A stretch of DNA of 7,253 nt, taken from contig DASTIS010000104.1 in assembly GCA_035717365.1 (NCBI GenBank), positions 1 to 7,253 of the forward strand, in the 5' to 3' direction. The notes under the pieces were generated by a model. That model saw only the letters and a program-made list of their open reading frames with translations. It searched no databases and had not been told where the DNA came from. Position 1 is the first letter of the stretch. Each line of letters starts with the position of its first letter. Below, one piece after another: positions 1-6,834 of the stretch. The stretch is from 66-474 sp035717365. GTDB lineage: Bacteria > Pseudomonadota > Gammaproteobacteria > Xanthomonadales > Rhodanobacteraceae. A program made the position numbers and the translations under genes.

Positions 1-1281
1 GCCCTGCGCGACGACAGCAACGCCGGCATTGCCTGGTTTGCCTTCGGACCAGGACCAGCCCTGCCGAAACACGCCTTCCTGTTGCCGTTGTGGGGGCTGA
101 CTTCGCTGGTTGTACTGGTGGCCACGATCTCGTTCGGCTGGTCATTCTGGATTTGGCTGACGATATTGCCCGTCAACGCGGTGATCCTGTTTCGTGCAGG
201 GTCACGGCTGAATCGCGATACCCGCATCCTGGAAGATTGCGCACGCACCTTGCGGGTCGCGCAATCATTGGCGCGTATGGCGAAGCCGCCATTGCCGCCG
301 CTGCAGCGGCTGGCGGAACAGGCGCCGCAGCGCGCCGACGCGCGCCGCGTCATGCGCTGGATGGCATGCTTGCAACGGCTGGATTTCGGGGTGTTCGACT
401 TGTCGTCCGTGCTGACGCTGGCTTTCCTGGCCAAGCCGATCGCCTGCGTGGCCGCCATCGGACGTTTCGAGCGCTTGCGCCCCGCGCTGGCGGCGGCCTT
501 CGAGTCGATCGGTGCGATCGATGCCGCGATTGCGGTCGCTTCGTATCTCGAAGGCCGTCCCGACCACTGCCGTCCGGGTTTCACCACCCGCCCGTTGCTG
601 GACATCCGCGACGGCTGTCATCCGTTGCTCGCCAGGCCGGTCAGGAATTCCCTGCGGCTGGACCGGCAGTCTGCGTTGATTACCGGCTCCAACATGGCGG
701 GCAAGACCACCTTCGTGAAGATGATCGCGATCAACCAGATCCTGGGCCGGACCCTGGGGTTCTGCCTGGCCGCGTCGGCCACGCTGCCGCTCGCGGAGGT
801 GATGACCTCGATCCGGGGCGAGCAATCGGTCGAATCCGGGCGCAGCCACTACTTCAGCGAGGTTGACGCGATCCGCACGTTCCTCGACGCCGCCGCCCAC
901 GAACGGCATCCGCTCCTGGTGATCGACGAACTGTTCCGCGGCACCAATACCTGCGAGCGCGTGGCGCTGGCGCGGGCCGTGCTCGAATATCTGTGCCTTC
1001 ACGCGACGGTGTTGGTGACCACCCACGATGTCGAACTGCAGCCGCTGCTGGCAGGGCAGTACGTGCCCCTCCATTTCCGTGAAAACCCGGACATCGAAGG
1101 CTTCTTCGATTACCGGCTTCGAGCAGGCACGAGCCGTGCGCGCAACGCAATCCGCATTCTGGAGCGCGTGGGCTTTCCGGCGCGCATCGTGGCCAGCGCG
1201 ATGGACTATGCCTCCGGGAGGTTGCAGGCGAGCGCTGAAGCCGGTCTTCCGGGCTTGCCGCGCAGCGGTCGCCGCCGCTAG
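1..1281 (+). CDS. MutS-type ATPase domain protein, membrane-associated, 5' end outside window
   Basis: The reading frame is open from the first base, so the gene starts upstream; 426 residues are visible. The C-terminal half is a MutS domain V-type ABC ATPase: Walker A GSNMAGKTT (685-711), a signature-like segment with GRSHYFSEVD (839-868), Walker B LLVIDELFRGTN with the Asp-Glu pair at 925-930, and the switch-histidine motif TTHDVEL (1018-1038). Ahead of it, visible residues 27-64 are strongly hydrophobic and Trp-rich and could form a membrane hairpin, followed by a probably helical region up to about residue 215. Canonical MutS has no membrane segment; this matches the poorly characterised 'MutS-related' family with N-terminal membrane helices. 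A mismatch-recognition domain is not visible, but the N-terminus is missing. ATP-driven conformational work on DNA or at the membrane is an inference; the substrate is unknown. A TTG codon at 82 is an internal codon of the frame, not a convincing start. Confidence 0.85.
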   Translation, partial: ALRDDSNAGIAWFAFGPGPALPKHAFLLPLWGLTSLVVLVATISFGWSFWIWLTILPVNAVILFRAGSRLNRDTRILEDCARTLRVAQSLARMAKPPLPPLQRLAEQAPQRADARRVMRWMACLQRLDFGVFDLSSVLTLAFLAKPIACVAAIGRFERLRPALAAAFESIGAIDAAIAVASYLEGRPDHCRPGFTTRPLLDIRDGCHPLLARPVRNSLRLDRQSALITGSNMAGKTTFVKMIAINQILGRTLGFCLAASATLPLAEVMTSIRGEQSVESGRSHYFSEVDAIRTFLDAAAHERHPLLVIDELFRGTNTCERVALARAVLEYLCLHATVLVTTHDVELQPLLAGQYVPLHFRENPDIEGFFDYRLRAGTSRARNAIRILERVGFPARIVASAMDYASGRLQASAEAGLPGLPRSGRRR

Positions 1282-1284
1282 AAT
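1255..1284 (+). promoter_or_regulatory. Predicted sigma-70 promoter for rpmE2
   Basis: TTGCCG (1255-1260) and TAGAAT (1279-1284) are separated by 18 bases and lie over the end and stop codon of the upstream ATPase gene. Transcription would start near 1291, giving a leader of about 30 bases. This allows rpmE2 to be transcribed independently of the ATPase gene. Prediction from consensus only. Confidence 0.45.
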
Positions 1285-1323
1285 GCCGGGTTCCCCGTAC
1301 GAATCCAGCGCTTCGGAGCCCCC

Positions 1324-1575
1324 ATGAAAGCCGACATCCACCCCAACTACCATCCGGTGGTTTTCCAGGACGCCGCGTCCGATTTCGCGTTCCTGACGCG
1401 TTCGACGATGACGAGCAAGGAGACCATCAAGTGGGAGGATGGCCAGGAATACCCGTTGGTGAAGGTCGACATCTCCTCGGCCTCGCATCCCTTCTACACC
1501 GGAAAGCAGAAGGTGATGGACACCGGCGGCCGCATCGACAAGTTCAAGCGGCGTTATACCGCGGGCAAGAAATAG
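1324..1575 (+). CDS. rpmE2: 50S ribosomal protein L31, type B (zinc-independent)
   Basis: Protein of 83 residues, the usual length for L31 type B. It opens with MKADIHPNYHPVVFQD and ends with the basic segment DKFKRRYTAGKK, both typical of this family. L31 sits on the large ribosomal subunit and contributes to the bridge with the small subunit. There is no cysteine anywhere, so the zinc-binding Cys cluster of type A L31 is absent, which defines the type B form. The ATG at 1324 is preceded by GGAG at 1315-1318. It lies 42 bases after the ATPase gene and is followed by a strong terminator, so it is probably monocistronic with some read-in from upstream. In many bacteria type B L31 is induced by zinc shortage through Zur; I see no AT-rich Zur-like palindrome in the short leader, so constitutive expression seems more likely here. 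Confidence 0.96.
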   Translation: MKADIHPNYHPVVFQDAASDFAFLTRSTMTSKETIKWEDGQEYPLVKVDISSASHPFYTGKQKVMDTGGRIDKFKRRYTAGKK

Positions 1576-1607
1576 CCCGCCGCGCGACGCACGTCGCCAT
1601 GGTTTGC

Positions 1608-1642
1608 AGACGCCTTCCGCGTTCGGCGCGGAAGGCGTTTTT
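1608..1642 (+). terminator. Intrinsic terminator of rpmE2
   Basis: ACGCCTTCCGC (1610-1620) pairs perfectly with GCGGAAGGCGT (1628-1638). The loop can be tightened to TTCGG by a G-C pair. The stem runs straight into TTTTT (1638-1642). It begins 33 bases after the rpmE2 stop codon and separates this unit from gltA. Confidence 0.9.
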
Positions 1643-1708
1643 GTATGCGACGACCTGACGATGACGCGCGCCGCGTGGTGCGTCGCACCTGCGTGTACGC
1701 GCTTGCCG

Positions 1709-1717
1709 TGCGATAAT
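1709..1717 (+). promoter_or_regulatory. Predicted extended -10 promoter for gltA
   Basis: TGCGATAAT is an extended -10 element (TG, one base, then GATAAT, which is one base off TATAAT). No good -35 hexamer lies at the right distance (1688-1695), as expected for extended -10 promoters. A start near 1724 would give a leader of about 50 bases before the gltA GTG. Confidence 0.45.
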
Positions 1718-1773
1718 TGCAGGGATGAACAGTGCGATGGCATGTCCGTCGTGACGTACCGAAGGAGTTACCA

Positions 1774-3060
1774 GTGTCCAACCAGAATGTCACCCTGACC
1801 GCCGCCGATCGTTCCGTGTCCCTGCCGCTGGTGGAAGGCACTAAGGGACCGAGCTGCGTCGACGTCTCGTCGCTGTACCGCGAGACCGGCCACTTCACGT
1901 TCGATCCGGGTTTCGCCGCGACCGCGTCGTGCAAAAGCGCGATTACCTACATCGACGGCGAGAAGGGCGTGCTGCTGTACCGCGGTTACCCGATCGAGCA
2001 ACTCGCGGAACGTTCACGCTTCCTGGAAGTCGCCTATCTGTTGCTGGAAGGCGAGTTGCCGAACAAGGCGCAGATGACGAAGTTCGAGGACGCGGTCACG
2101 CATCACACGATGATGCACGAGTCGCTGAAGAACTTCCTGCACGGATTCCATTACGACGCGCATCCGATGGCGATGTTGTGCGCATCGATCGCGTCGTTGT
2201 CCGCGTTCTATCACGACACCCTAGATATCAACGATCCGGACCAGCGCCGGCTGGCGGCGGTACGGCTGATCGCGAAAATGCCGACCATCGCCGCGGCGTG
2301 TTATCGCTATTCGATCGGCTGGCCGGTGCGCTACCCGCGCAACAGCCTCAAATACGTCGACCGCTTCCTGCACATGATGTTCGAGGTCCCAAGCGAACCT
2401 CTGGATTTGAATCCGGTGGTGACCGAGGCGCTGGATCTGCTGTTCATCCTGCACGCGGACCATGAGCAGAATGCTTCGACGTCGACGGTGCGGCTGGTGG
2501 GTTCGACCGGCGCCAATCCGTATGCCTCGGTCGCGGCCGGCATCGCCGCGTTGTGGGGGCCGGCGCACGGTGGCGCCAACGAGGCGGTGCTGAAGATGCT
2601 GACCGAAATCGGCGATGCAAAGGACGTCGACAAGGCCGTTGCGCGCGCCAAGGACAAGGAATCGGGGTTCCGGCTGATGGGCTTCGGCCATCGGGTCTAC
2701 AAGAATTTCGATCCGCGCGCGCAGATCATCCGCGCGAAGTGCCACGAGGTGCTCGACAAACTCGGCGTCGAGGATCCGTTGCTCGATGTGGCGCTGAAAC
2801 TGGAGGAAGCCGCGCTCAAGGACGACTACTTCGTCGCGCACAAGCTGTACCCGAACGTGGATTTCTATTCGGGCATCATCTACAAGGCGCTGAAGATTCC
2901 GACCGAGATGTTCACGGTGATGTTCGCGATCGCGCGCACGGCCGGCTGGATCGCGCACTGGATCGAACAGCACGAAATGCCGGGCGGCCGCATCGGCCGG
3001 CCGCGGCAGGTTTACGTCGGCGCGACGCCGCGCGATTACGTGACGCTGGACAAGCGCTGA
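1774..3060 (+). CDS. gltA: Citrate synthase (type II, hexameric class)
   Basis: Condenses oxaloacetate and acetyl-CoA to citrate at the entry of the TCA cycle in the cytosol. The GTG at 1774 is chosen because AAGGAG (1762-1767) sits 6 bases upstream and the resulting 428 residues match the family length; the in-frame extension back to 1732 has no such site and adds residues unlike the family. Catalytic residues are all present: His265 in WGPAHGGAN, His306 in GFGHRVYKN and Asp363 in PNVDFYSGI, at the same positions as in E. coli GltA counted with its Met. The segment ILHADHEQNASTSTVR is the typical type II wording. Members of this class are usually inhibited by NADH. At residue 207, where E. 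coli has the cysteine linked to NADH-sensitive allostery (Cys206 without Met), this protein has Ser (EVPSEP). The gene stands alone between the rpmE2 terminator and a convergent gene. Identity is secure; the NADH response is unknown. Confidence 0.97.
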   Translation: MSNQNVTLTAADRSVSLPLVEGTKGPSCVDVSSLYRETGHFTFDPGFAATASCKSAITYIDGEKGVLLYRGYPIEQLAERSRFLEVAYLLLEGELPNKAQMTKFEDAVTHHTMMHESLKNFLHGFHYDAHPMAMLCASIASLSAFYHDTLDINDPDQRRLAAVRLIAKMPTIAAACYRYSIGWPVRYPRNSLKYVDRFLHMMFEVPSEPLDLNPVVTEALDLLFILHADHEQNASTSTVRLVGSTGANPYASVAAGIAALWGPAHGGANEAVLKMLTEIGDAKDVDKAVARAKDKESGFRLMGFGHRVYKNFDPRAQIIRAKCHEVLDKLGVEDPLLDVALKLEEAALKDDYFVAHKLYPNVDFYSGIIYKALKIPTEMFTVMFAIARTAGWIAHWIEQHEMPGGRIGRPRQVYVGATPRDYVTLDKR

Positions 3061-3065
3061 GCAAG

Positions 3066-3131
3066 TTCCCCCCTTCGGTACGAAGGGCGGAGCGAAGCGA
3101 ACGCGCGCGCAGCGCGAGAGGGGGATGGCTT
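3066..3131. repeat. Palindromic GC-rich element after gltA, possible terminator or dispersed repeat
   Basis: A perfect small hairpin CCCTTCG (3071-3077), loop GTA, CGAAGGG (3081-3087) sits 10 bases after the gltA stop. An alternative larger fold pairs TCCCCC (3067-3072) with GGGGGA (3120-3125), enclosing a GCG-rich interior, and is followed by TGGCTTTT. It lies between two convergent genes, so it could end transcription in one or both directions, though the T tract is short. The base composition (GCGAAGCGAA, then GCGCGCAGCGCGAGAG) looks like a dispersed intergenic repeat, which cannot be shown from one copy. Confidence 0.45.
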
Positions 3132-3162
3132 TTCGGAGCGGCACGTCCATCCCGCGCACCTT

Positions 3163-3176
3163 CCCGAGTCCCGAGT
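3163..3176 (-). repeat. Two tandem 7-bp units (CCCGAGT; GGGACTC-type on the minus strand)
   Basis: CCCGAGT occurs twice without a gap, the second copy ending on the last base of the stop codon of the minus-strand gene. Read on the minus strand it gives GGGACTC followed by GGGAAGG, the same GGGA-plus-three pattern as the longer array at 3879-3927. Two units alone could be chance; the resemblance to that array is what makes it worth listing. Confidence 0.5.
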
Positions 3177-3811
3177 CAGGCGTTCCCCTGCAGCATCGCA
3201 TCCAGCGCCGCCAGTGACGCGCGCCGCTGGGGGCGTTCGCTGACGGGGTCGAGCGGCGCTTGCCGCAGCGCGTCGCGGGGGAATACGGTGACGTCCATCG
3301 GCACGCCATCCGCATCGAACAGCAGCACGGGGAATTCCGCGTTGTGCGTGCGATCGATTCGCAGTGTGCGGGCGCGCGTCTCGAACGCGATGCCGTGATC
3401 GTGCAGCGAGCCGGTCACGTTTTCGAGCCAGTCTTCGAACACGTGCAGGCTCACGGGCGAATGGGTATCGGCAGTGCCTTCCAGCACCGGACCTACCAGG
3501 CGGGGCTCGAAGCGGTCGAGGAAACGCATCGCGTCGCGGGCGGCTTCCCGCCGCGTGCGCAACGCGTGTGGCTGCTCGTCGGCGCGAAACAGGCGTTGGT
3601 GTTCGCGCAAGGCTTCCTCGATTTCGCGATTTCGCGGAAGGAATCCGTCGTCGCTGACGCCGATTCGCTGCGCGGCCTTGCGCTTGGCCATCCGGAAATC
3701 ACGGATCCCGTGCTCGCTGATCAGGCGAGCGGCTTCAAGGGCGACGCGGCGGCGCAATTGGTGACTGCGGCCTTCGGCGTGGATACGGTGGTACCCGGCG
3801 GTCTTGTGCAT
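3176..3811 (-). CDS. Conserved hypothetical protein, possibly nucleotidyltransferase-like
   Basis: Protein of 211 residues of unknown function. The ATG at 3811 is chosen because AGGGTG (3820-3825 on this strand) lies 8 bases upstream; the frame stays open to 3937, but that extension is translated heptamer repeat (PSPISRLPSPVS) and is not protein-like. Residues 15-50 are rich in Arg, Ala and Leu and look helical, with MAKRKAAQRIG at 41-51 followed by LPRNREIEEALREHQRLF (58-75). The C-terminal half has the order GPVLEGTA (107-114), SPVSLHVFED (118-127) and FDADGVPMDVTVFPR (165-179). This weakly recalls a nucleotidyltransferase fold (a Gly-rich turn, then alternating strands), but the usual Asp-x-Asp pair is not clear. 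I recall similar proteins across Proteobacteria, some misannotated as UDP-N-acetylmuramate-alanine ligase; nothing here supports that ligase activity. It is convergent with gltA and transcribed in the same direction as mrcA, 344 bases downstream of it. Real gene likely; function not assigned. Confidence 0.8.
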   Translation of the reverse strand: MHKTAGYHRIHAEGRSHQLRRRVALEAARLISEHGIRDFRMAKRKAAQRIGVSDDGFLPRNREIEEALREHQRLFRADEQPHALRTRREAARDAMRFLDRFEPRLVGPVLEGTADTHSPVSLHVFEDWLENVTGSLHDHGIAFETRARTLRIDRTHNAEFPVLLFDADGVPMDVTVFPRDALRQAPLDPVSERPQRRASLAALDAMLQGNA

Positions 3812-3878
3812 GCCAAAAACACCCTGTAGCCGCGTTCGGCCCAGTGTCGCAAAAAGCGGGGGAGAAAAGCAAAGGCCG

Positions 3879-3927
3879 GGGAGATGGGAGACGGGAGACG
3901 GGAGACGGGAGATGGGAGACGGGATGC
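3879..3927 (+). repeat. Tandem 7-bp repeat GGGAGAY, potential G-quadruplex
   Basis: Six complete units start at 3879, 3886, 3893, 3900, 3907 and 3914: GGGAGAT, three GGGAGAC, GGGAGAT, GGGAGAC, then a partial GGGA at 3921. That gives seven GGG runs, each separated by 4 bases, which satisfies the usual G-quadruplex pattern several times over. It lies 68 bases upstream of the start of the uncharacterised minus-strand gene, with the G-rich strand as that gene's template strand. Short GGGA-type heptamers between genes are, from memory, common in Xanthomonadales. Confidence 0.9.
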
Positions 3928-4068
3928 TATGTCGCATCTTCGGTCGGAGCGGGAACCGGGAGCCGTTCGTCTGCCAGTTTTCATTTACGCAGCGAGCGCC
4001 CGTCTTCCCACATGAGCGAACGCAGGGAGCCGAAGTGTTTCGCTCGAAGCAGCTGTTGTGGAAAGTCA

Positions 4069-4098
4069 GGCCATGGATGGCCGTTCTGGACTTCCAGA
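4069..4098. repeat. Two adjacent quasi-palindromes
   Basis: GGCCAT-GG-ATGGCC (4069-4082) and TCTGGA-CT-TCCAGA (4085-4098) each have perfect 6-bp arms around a 2-base centre, and their centres are 16 bp apart. Such spacing is compatible with tandem protein-binding sites, but they lie downstream of mrcA and well upstream of the next minus-strand gene. The function is unknown. Confidence 0.4.
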
Positions 4099-4155
4099 GT
4101 CTCGAATGGTTGCGGCGCGCGGTTGATTCAACGAAGCGGCGATCAGGGACGATCG

Positions 4156-6699
4156 CTAAAATATGTCGTACGCCGGCGCCTTGTTCTGCTGCGCCTTGGC
4201 CTCCGCGCGCAGCCGGTCGAGATTCTCGATTCGGAACATTTCGGTCATGGTGTTGGTGTCGCCGGGTGGCGCCGGCAGGCCGGTGTCGCGGTCGATCGTC
4301 GCGGTGACAATGCCGGGCGGCATCGGCAGCGCGGATTCGGGCTTGCCTTCCAGCGCGGGTCCCATGAACGCCATCCAGATCGGCAGCGCGGTTTTCGCGC
4401 CGAATTCGCCATGGCCGAGCGAACGGTAGTCGTCGAACCCGACCCAGACCGTCGCGACCAGGTCGCTGTTGAAGCCGCAGAACCAGCCGTCATGGTGATC
4501 GTTGGTGGAACCGGTCTTTCCGGCGAGGTCGCTGCGGCCGAGCTTTTTCACGGCAGCGCCGGTACCGTGATCGATCACGCTGCGCAGCAGCGACGTGGTG
4601 AGGAAGTCGTTGCGTGGATCGATCACGCGCGGCGCCAGCAGCGGCCCCTTCGATTCGCCCGTCGTCAAGGCGTTGGCGGTATCGGCCATGGCGCCGGGAT
4701 CGCCTGCGGCGGCAGCGGGCTGTGTGGGCGCCGCGGTGGTCTTGCCTTCGTCCAGCAGACGCGCCTCGCAGGTCCGGCAGGCCTGTACCGGGTCGGCCTT
4801 GTAGATGGCCTTGCCGTCACGGTTGTCGATCTCGGCGACGTAATACGGGTTGATCAGGAAGCCGCCGTTGGCGAACACCGCGTAGGCGCGCGCCATGGCC
4901 ATCGGCGACACCGACGCCGTACCGAGCGCCATCGACAGGTTGGATGGAATCGCGTCCAGGGGAAAACCGAAACGCGTGGCGTACTCGCGCGTGTAGCGCA
5001 CGCCGACCGCATCCAGCAGCCGGATCGCGACCAGGTTCACCGATTGCGCCAGTGCTTCGCGCAGCCGCATGGGGCCTCGGAACTTGCCGTCGTCGTTTTG
5101 CGGCGTCCACAGGCCGCTCGGCTTGGCCGGATCGGGCAAGGCGATGGGGGCGTCGTTGATGATCGAGGCGGGCGTGTAGCCGCGGCTGAAGGCAGCCGAA
5201 TAGATGAAAGGCTTGAAGCTGGACCCCGGTTGGCGCGCGGTCTGCACCGCGCGATTGAACTTGCTCGTCCGGAAATTGAAACCGCCGACCAGCGCCTTGA
5301 CGGCGCCGTCGTCGGGCGAGAGCACCACCATGGCGGCTTGCGCCGCGGGCACCTGCTGGAGTTCCCAGTGATGCGGGTCGGCGGCGATGGCGCCTTCGGT
5401 TCCCTTGTCCTTCGCGGTTTTGGCCGGCGACGAGCGGGCCAGCGTGTCTTCGTCGGGAATATCGCGCACCCGGATGACGTCGCCCGGCTGCAGGATCGAT
5501 GCGGCGCCCTTGCCGCCGGTCTTCGCCTTGCGTGCGTAGCCGAGCGCCCATTTCATGTCGGCCAGCGGGAGCGTGATGCTGCCCGTACCCTGGACGTAGG
5601 CGCGCGCGGCGTGCGTGTCGACCGCGGTGATGATCGCCGGCAGCAGGCCGCTCAAGTCGCCGTGACCGGCCAGCGCCTTTTCCAGCGTTGCGGGGGTCAT
5701 CGACTGCGGCAAGGGGACGTGGGCCTCGGGGCCGCGGTAGCCGTGCCGGTGATCGTAATCCTCCAGGCGGCTGCGCAAGGCGTGGTTGGCCAGGGCCTGC
5801 AGGTGGCTGTCGATGGTGGTACGGATCACGTAGCCGTCGGTTTGCGCGCGGTTGCCGAACTTCTGGAGCGCCTGCTGGCGCACCATTTCCGCAAGATAGG
5901 GCGCGTCGACCTGCACCGGGGGCTCGTGCGGCGAGGCGTCGTCCGGGGCGGCAATGGCCTGCCGGTATTCCGACTGGGTGATGAACTGGTGCGAGAGCAT
6001 CTGCCCGAGCACCCAGTTGCGGCGCGCGATCAGTCGCGGCTTGTTGTCGGTGGGATTGACCGCCGACGGCAACTGGAAGGTCGAAGCGATCGCCGCGCAC
6101 TCGGCCAGCGTCAGTTGGTCGATCGTCTTGCCGTAGTAGTACTGCGCAGCGGCCGCCACCCCGTAGGCACGGTGGCCCAGGAACATCTTGTTGAGGTAAA
6201 GCTGCAGGATCTGGTCCTTGCTGAGTTCGCTCTCGATGCGGAACGACGTCAGGATTTCGGTGAATTTGCGGGTGTAGGTTTTCTGCGGGCTCAGGAAGAA
6301 GTTGCGCGCGACCTGCTGGGTGATGGTCGAGCCACCCTGGACCTTCTCTCCGTGGTGCAGCACCACCTCGACGGCGGCACGGAAGGTCGAGGTCACGTCG
6401 ATGCCGGAGTGGTGGTAAAAGTCGGCGTCCTCGGCCGCGAGCACCGCGTTCTTGAGGTTCTTCGGCACGTTGCCGATGTCGACCGGGATGCGCCGTGTTT
6501 CGCCGAACTCCGCGATCAGCTTGCCGTCCGCGGAGAGGACCCGCAACGGCACCTGCATCTGGACGTCCTTGAGCGATGCCACCGAAGGCACCCGTGGCTC
6601 GATCAACCAGTACGCGATGCCGCCTGCAGCGAGGCCAAGCACCACCAGGCACGCGAAGCCGATCAGTCCGATCAGCGCCAGTCGTTTCAGGATTCTCAT
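4156..6699 (-). CDS. mrcA: Penicillin-binding protein 1A, bifunctional peptidoglycan glycosyltransferase/transpeptidase
   Basis: Polymerises lipid II into glycan strands and cross-links the peptides in the periplasm. The 847 residues compare with 850 in E. coli PBP1A. A short cytoplasmic start (MRILKR) and one membrane anchor (about 7-33) precede the GT51 domain (about 50-225), with EDADFYHHSGI (90-100, catalytic Glu90), GGSTITQQ (122-129) and RIESELSKDQILQLYLNKMFLG (154-175). A PBP1A-type OB-like insert spans about 320-450. The transpeptidase has SSFK (493-496, nucleophile Ser493), SVN (553-555) and KTGS (728-731). The CRTC pair (641-644) corresponds to CPEC in E. coli PBP1A. The ATG at 6699 is chosen because it sits directly before the membrane anchor; the frame is open to 6885 but that extension is not family-like and passes through the predicted -10 element. 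No clear ribosome binding site precedes this ATG. It is divergent from pilM, an order known in Xanthomonas and Pseudomonas. Some databases call it ponA. Confidence 0.96.
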   Translation of the reverse strand: MRILKRLALIGLIGFACLVVLGLAAGGIAYWLIEPRVPSVASLKDVQMQVPLRVLSADGKLIAEFGETRRIPVDIGNVPKNLKNAVLAAEDADFYHHSGIDVTSTFRAAVEVVLHHGEKVQGGSTITQQVARNFFLSPQKTYTRKFTEILTSFRIESELSKDQILQLYLNKMFLGHRAYGVAAAAQYYYGKTIDQLTLAECAAIASTFQLPSAVNPTDNKPRLIARRNWVLGQMLSHQFITQSEYRQAIAAPDDASPHEPPVQVDAPYLAEMVRQQALQKFGNRAQTDGYVIRTTIDSHLQALANHALRSRLEDYDHRHGYRGPEAHVPLPQSMTPATLEKALAGHGDLSGLLPAIITAVDTHAARAYVQGTGSITLPLADMKWALGYARKAKTGGKGAASILQPGDVIRVRDIPDEDTLARSSPAKTAKDKGTEGAIAADPHHWELQQVPAAQAAMVVLSPDDGAVKALVGGFNFRTSKFNRAVQTARQPGSSFKPFIYSAAFSRGYTPASIINDAPIALPDPAKPSGLWTPQNDDGKFRGPMRLREALAQSVNLVAIRLLDAVGVRYTREYATRFGFPLDAIPSNLSMALGTASVSPMAMARAYAVFANGGFLINPYYVAEIDNRDGKAIYKADPVQACRTCEARLLDEGKTTAAPTQPAAAAGDPGAMADTANALTTGESKGPLLAPRVIDPRNDFLTTSLLRSVIDHGTGAAVKKLGRSDLAGKTGSTNDHHDGWFCGFNSDLVATVWVGFDDYRSLGHGEFGAKTALPIWMAFMGPALEGKPESALPMPPGIVTATIDRDTGLPAPPGDTNTMTEMFRIENLDRLRAEAKAQQNKAPAYDIF

Positions 6700-6834
6700 G
6701 CGGTTTCGGGTGCGGGCGAGGCGCGCTGGATGGCTTGCGGGGCTGGGAGGTACATGGCTCGGATCATTGGCAGGCGCGCCTGCGTGCGTGGACCATCGGC
6801 ACGACCGTTGCCGCCCGTGCGCGGCGAGCCCGGA

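Larger units (their letters stand above)
3812..4155. other. Intergenic region without a gene, repeat- and palindrome-bearing
   Basis: No credible coding region: plus-strand frames here continue into the antisense of mrcA and are low-complexity Arg/Gly-rich translations. It holds the heptamer array (3879-3927), a 7-bp inverted repeat GAGCGAA (4014-4020) / TTCGCTC (4039-4045), two neighbouring quasi-palindromes (4069-4098), and a small hairpin GCGATC (4139-4144) / GATCGC (4151-4156) touching the mrcA stop codon. None of these is followed by a T tract on the minus strand, so I cannot point to an intrinsic terminator for mrcA. Confidence 0.7.

Noticed and set aside
265..1743. A 492-codon open frame on the minus strand
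   Set aside because: It runs antisense across the MutS-like gene, rpmE2 and the rpmE2 terminator, and its His/Arg/Gln-rich translation shows no domain.
1732..1773. N-terminal extension of citrate synthase by 14 residues
   Set aside because: No ribosome binding site precedes it, whereas AAGGAG lies 6 bases before the GTG at 1774, which gives the family length and aligned catalytic positions.
2221..3315. A 364-codon minus-strand frame opposite gltA
   Set aside because: Antisense to the conserved citrate synthase and overlapping the convergent gene in another frame; composition is that of a shadow.
3820..3852. A TTGCGA -35 with CTACAG -10 for the minus-strand gene
   Set aside because: The -10 match is poor and would overlap the proposed ribosome binding site, leaving almost no leader.
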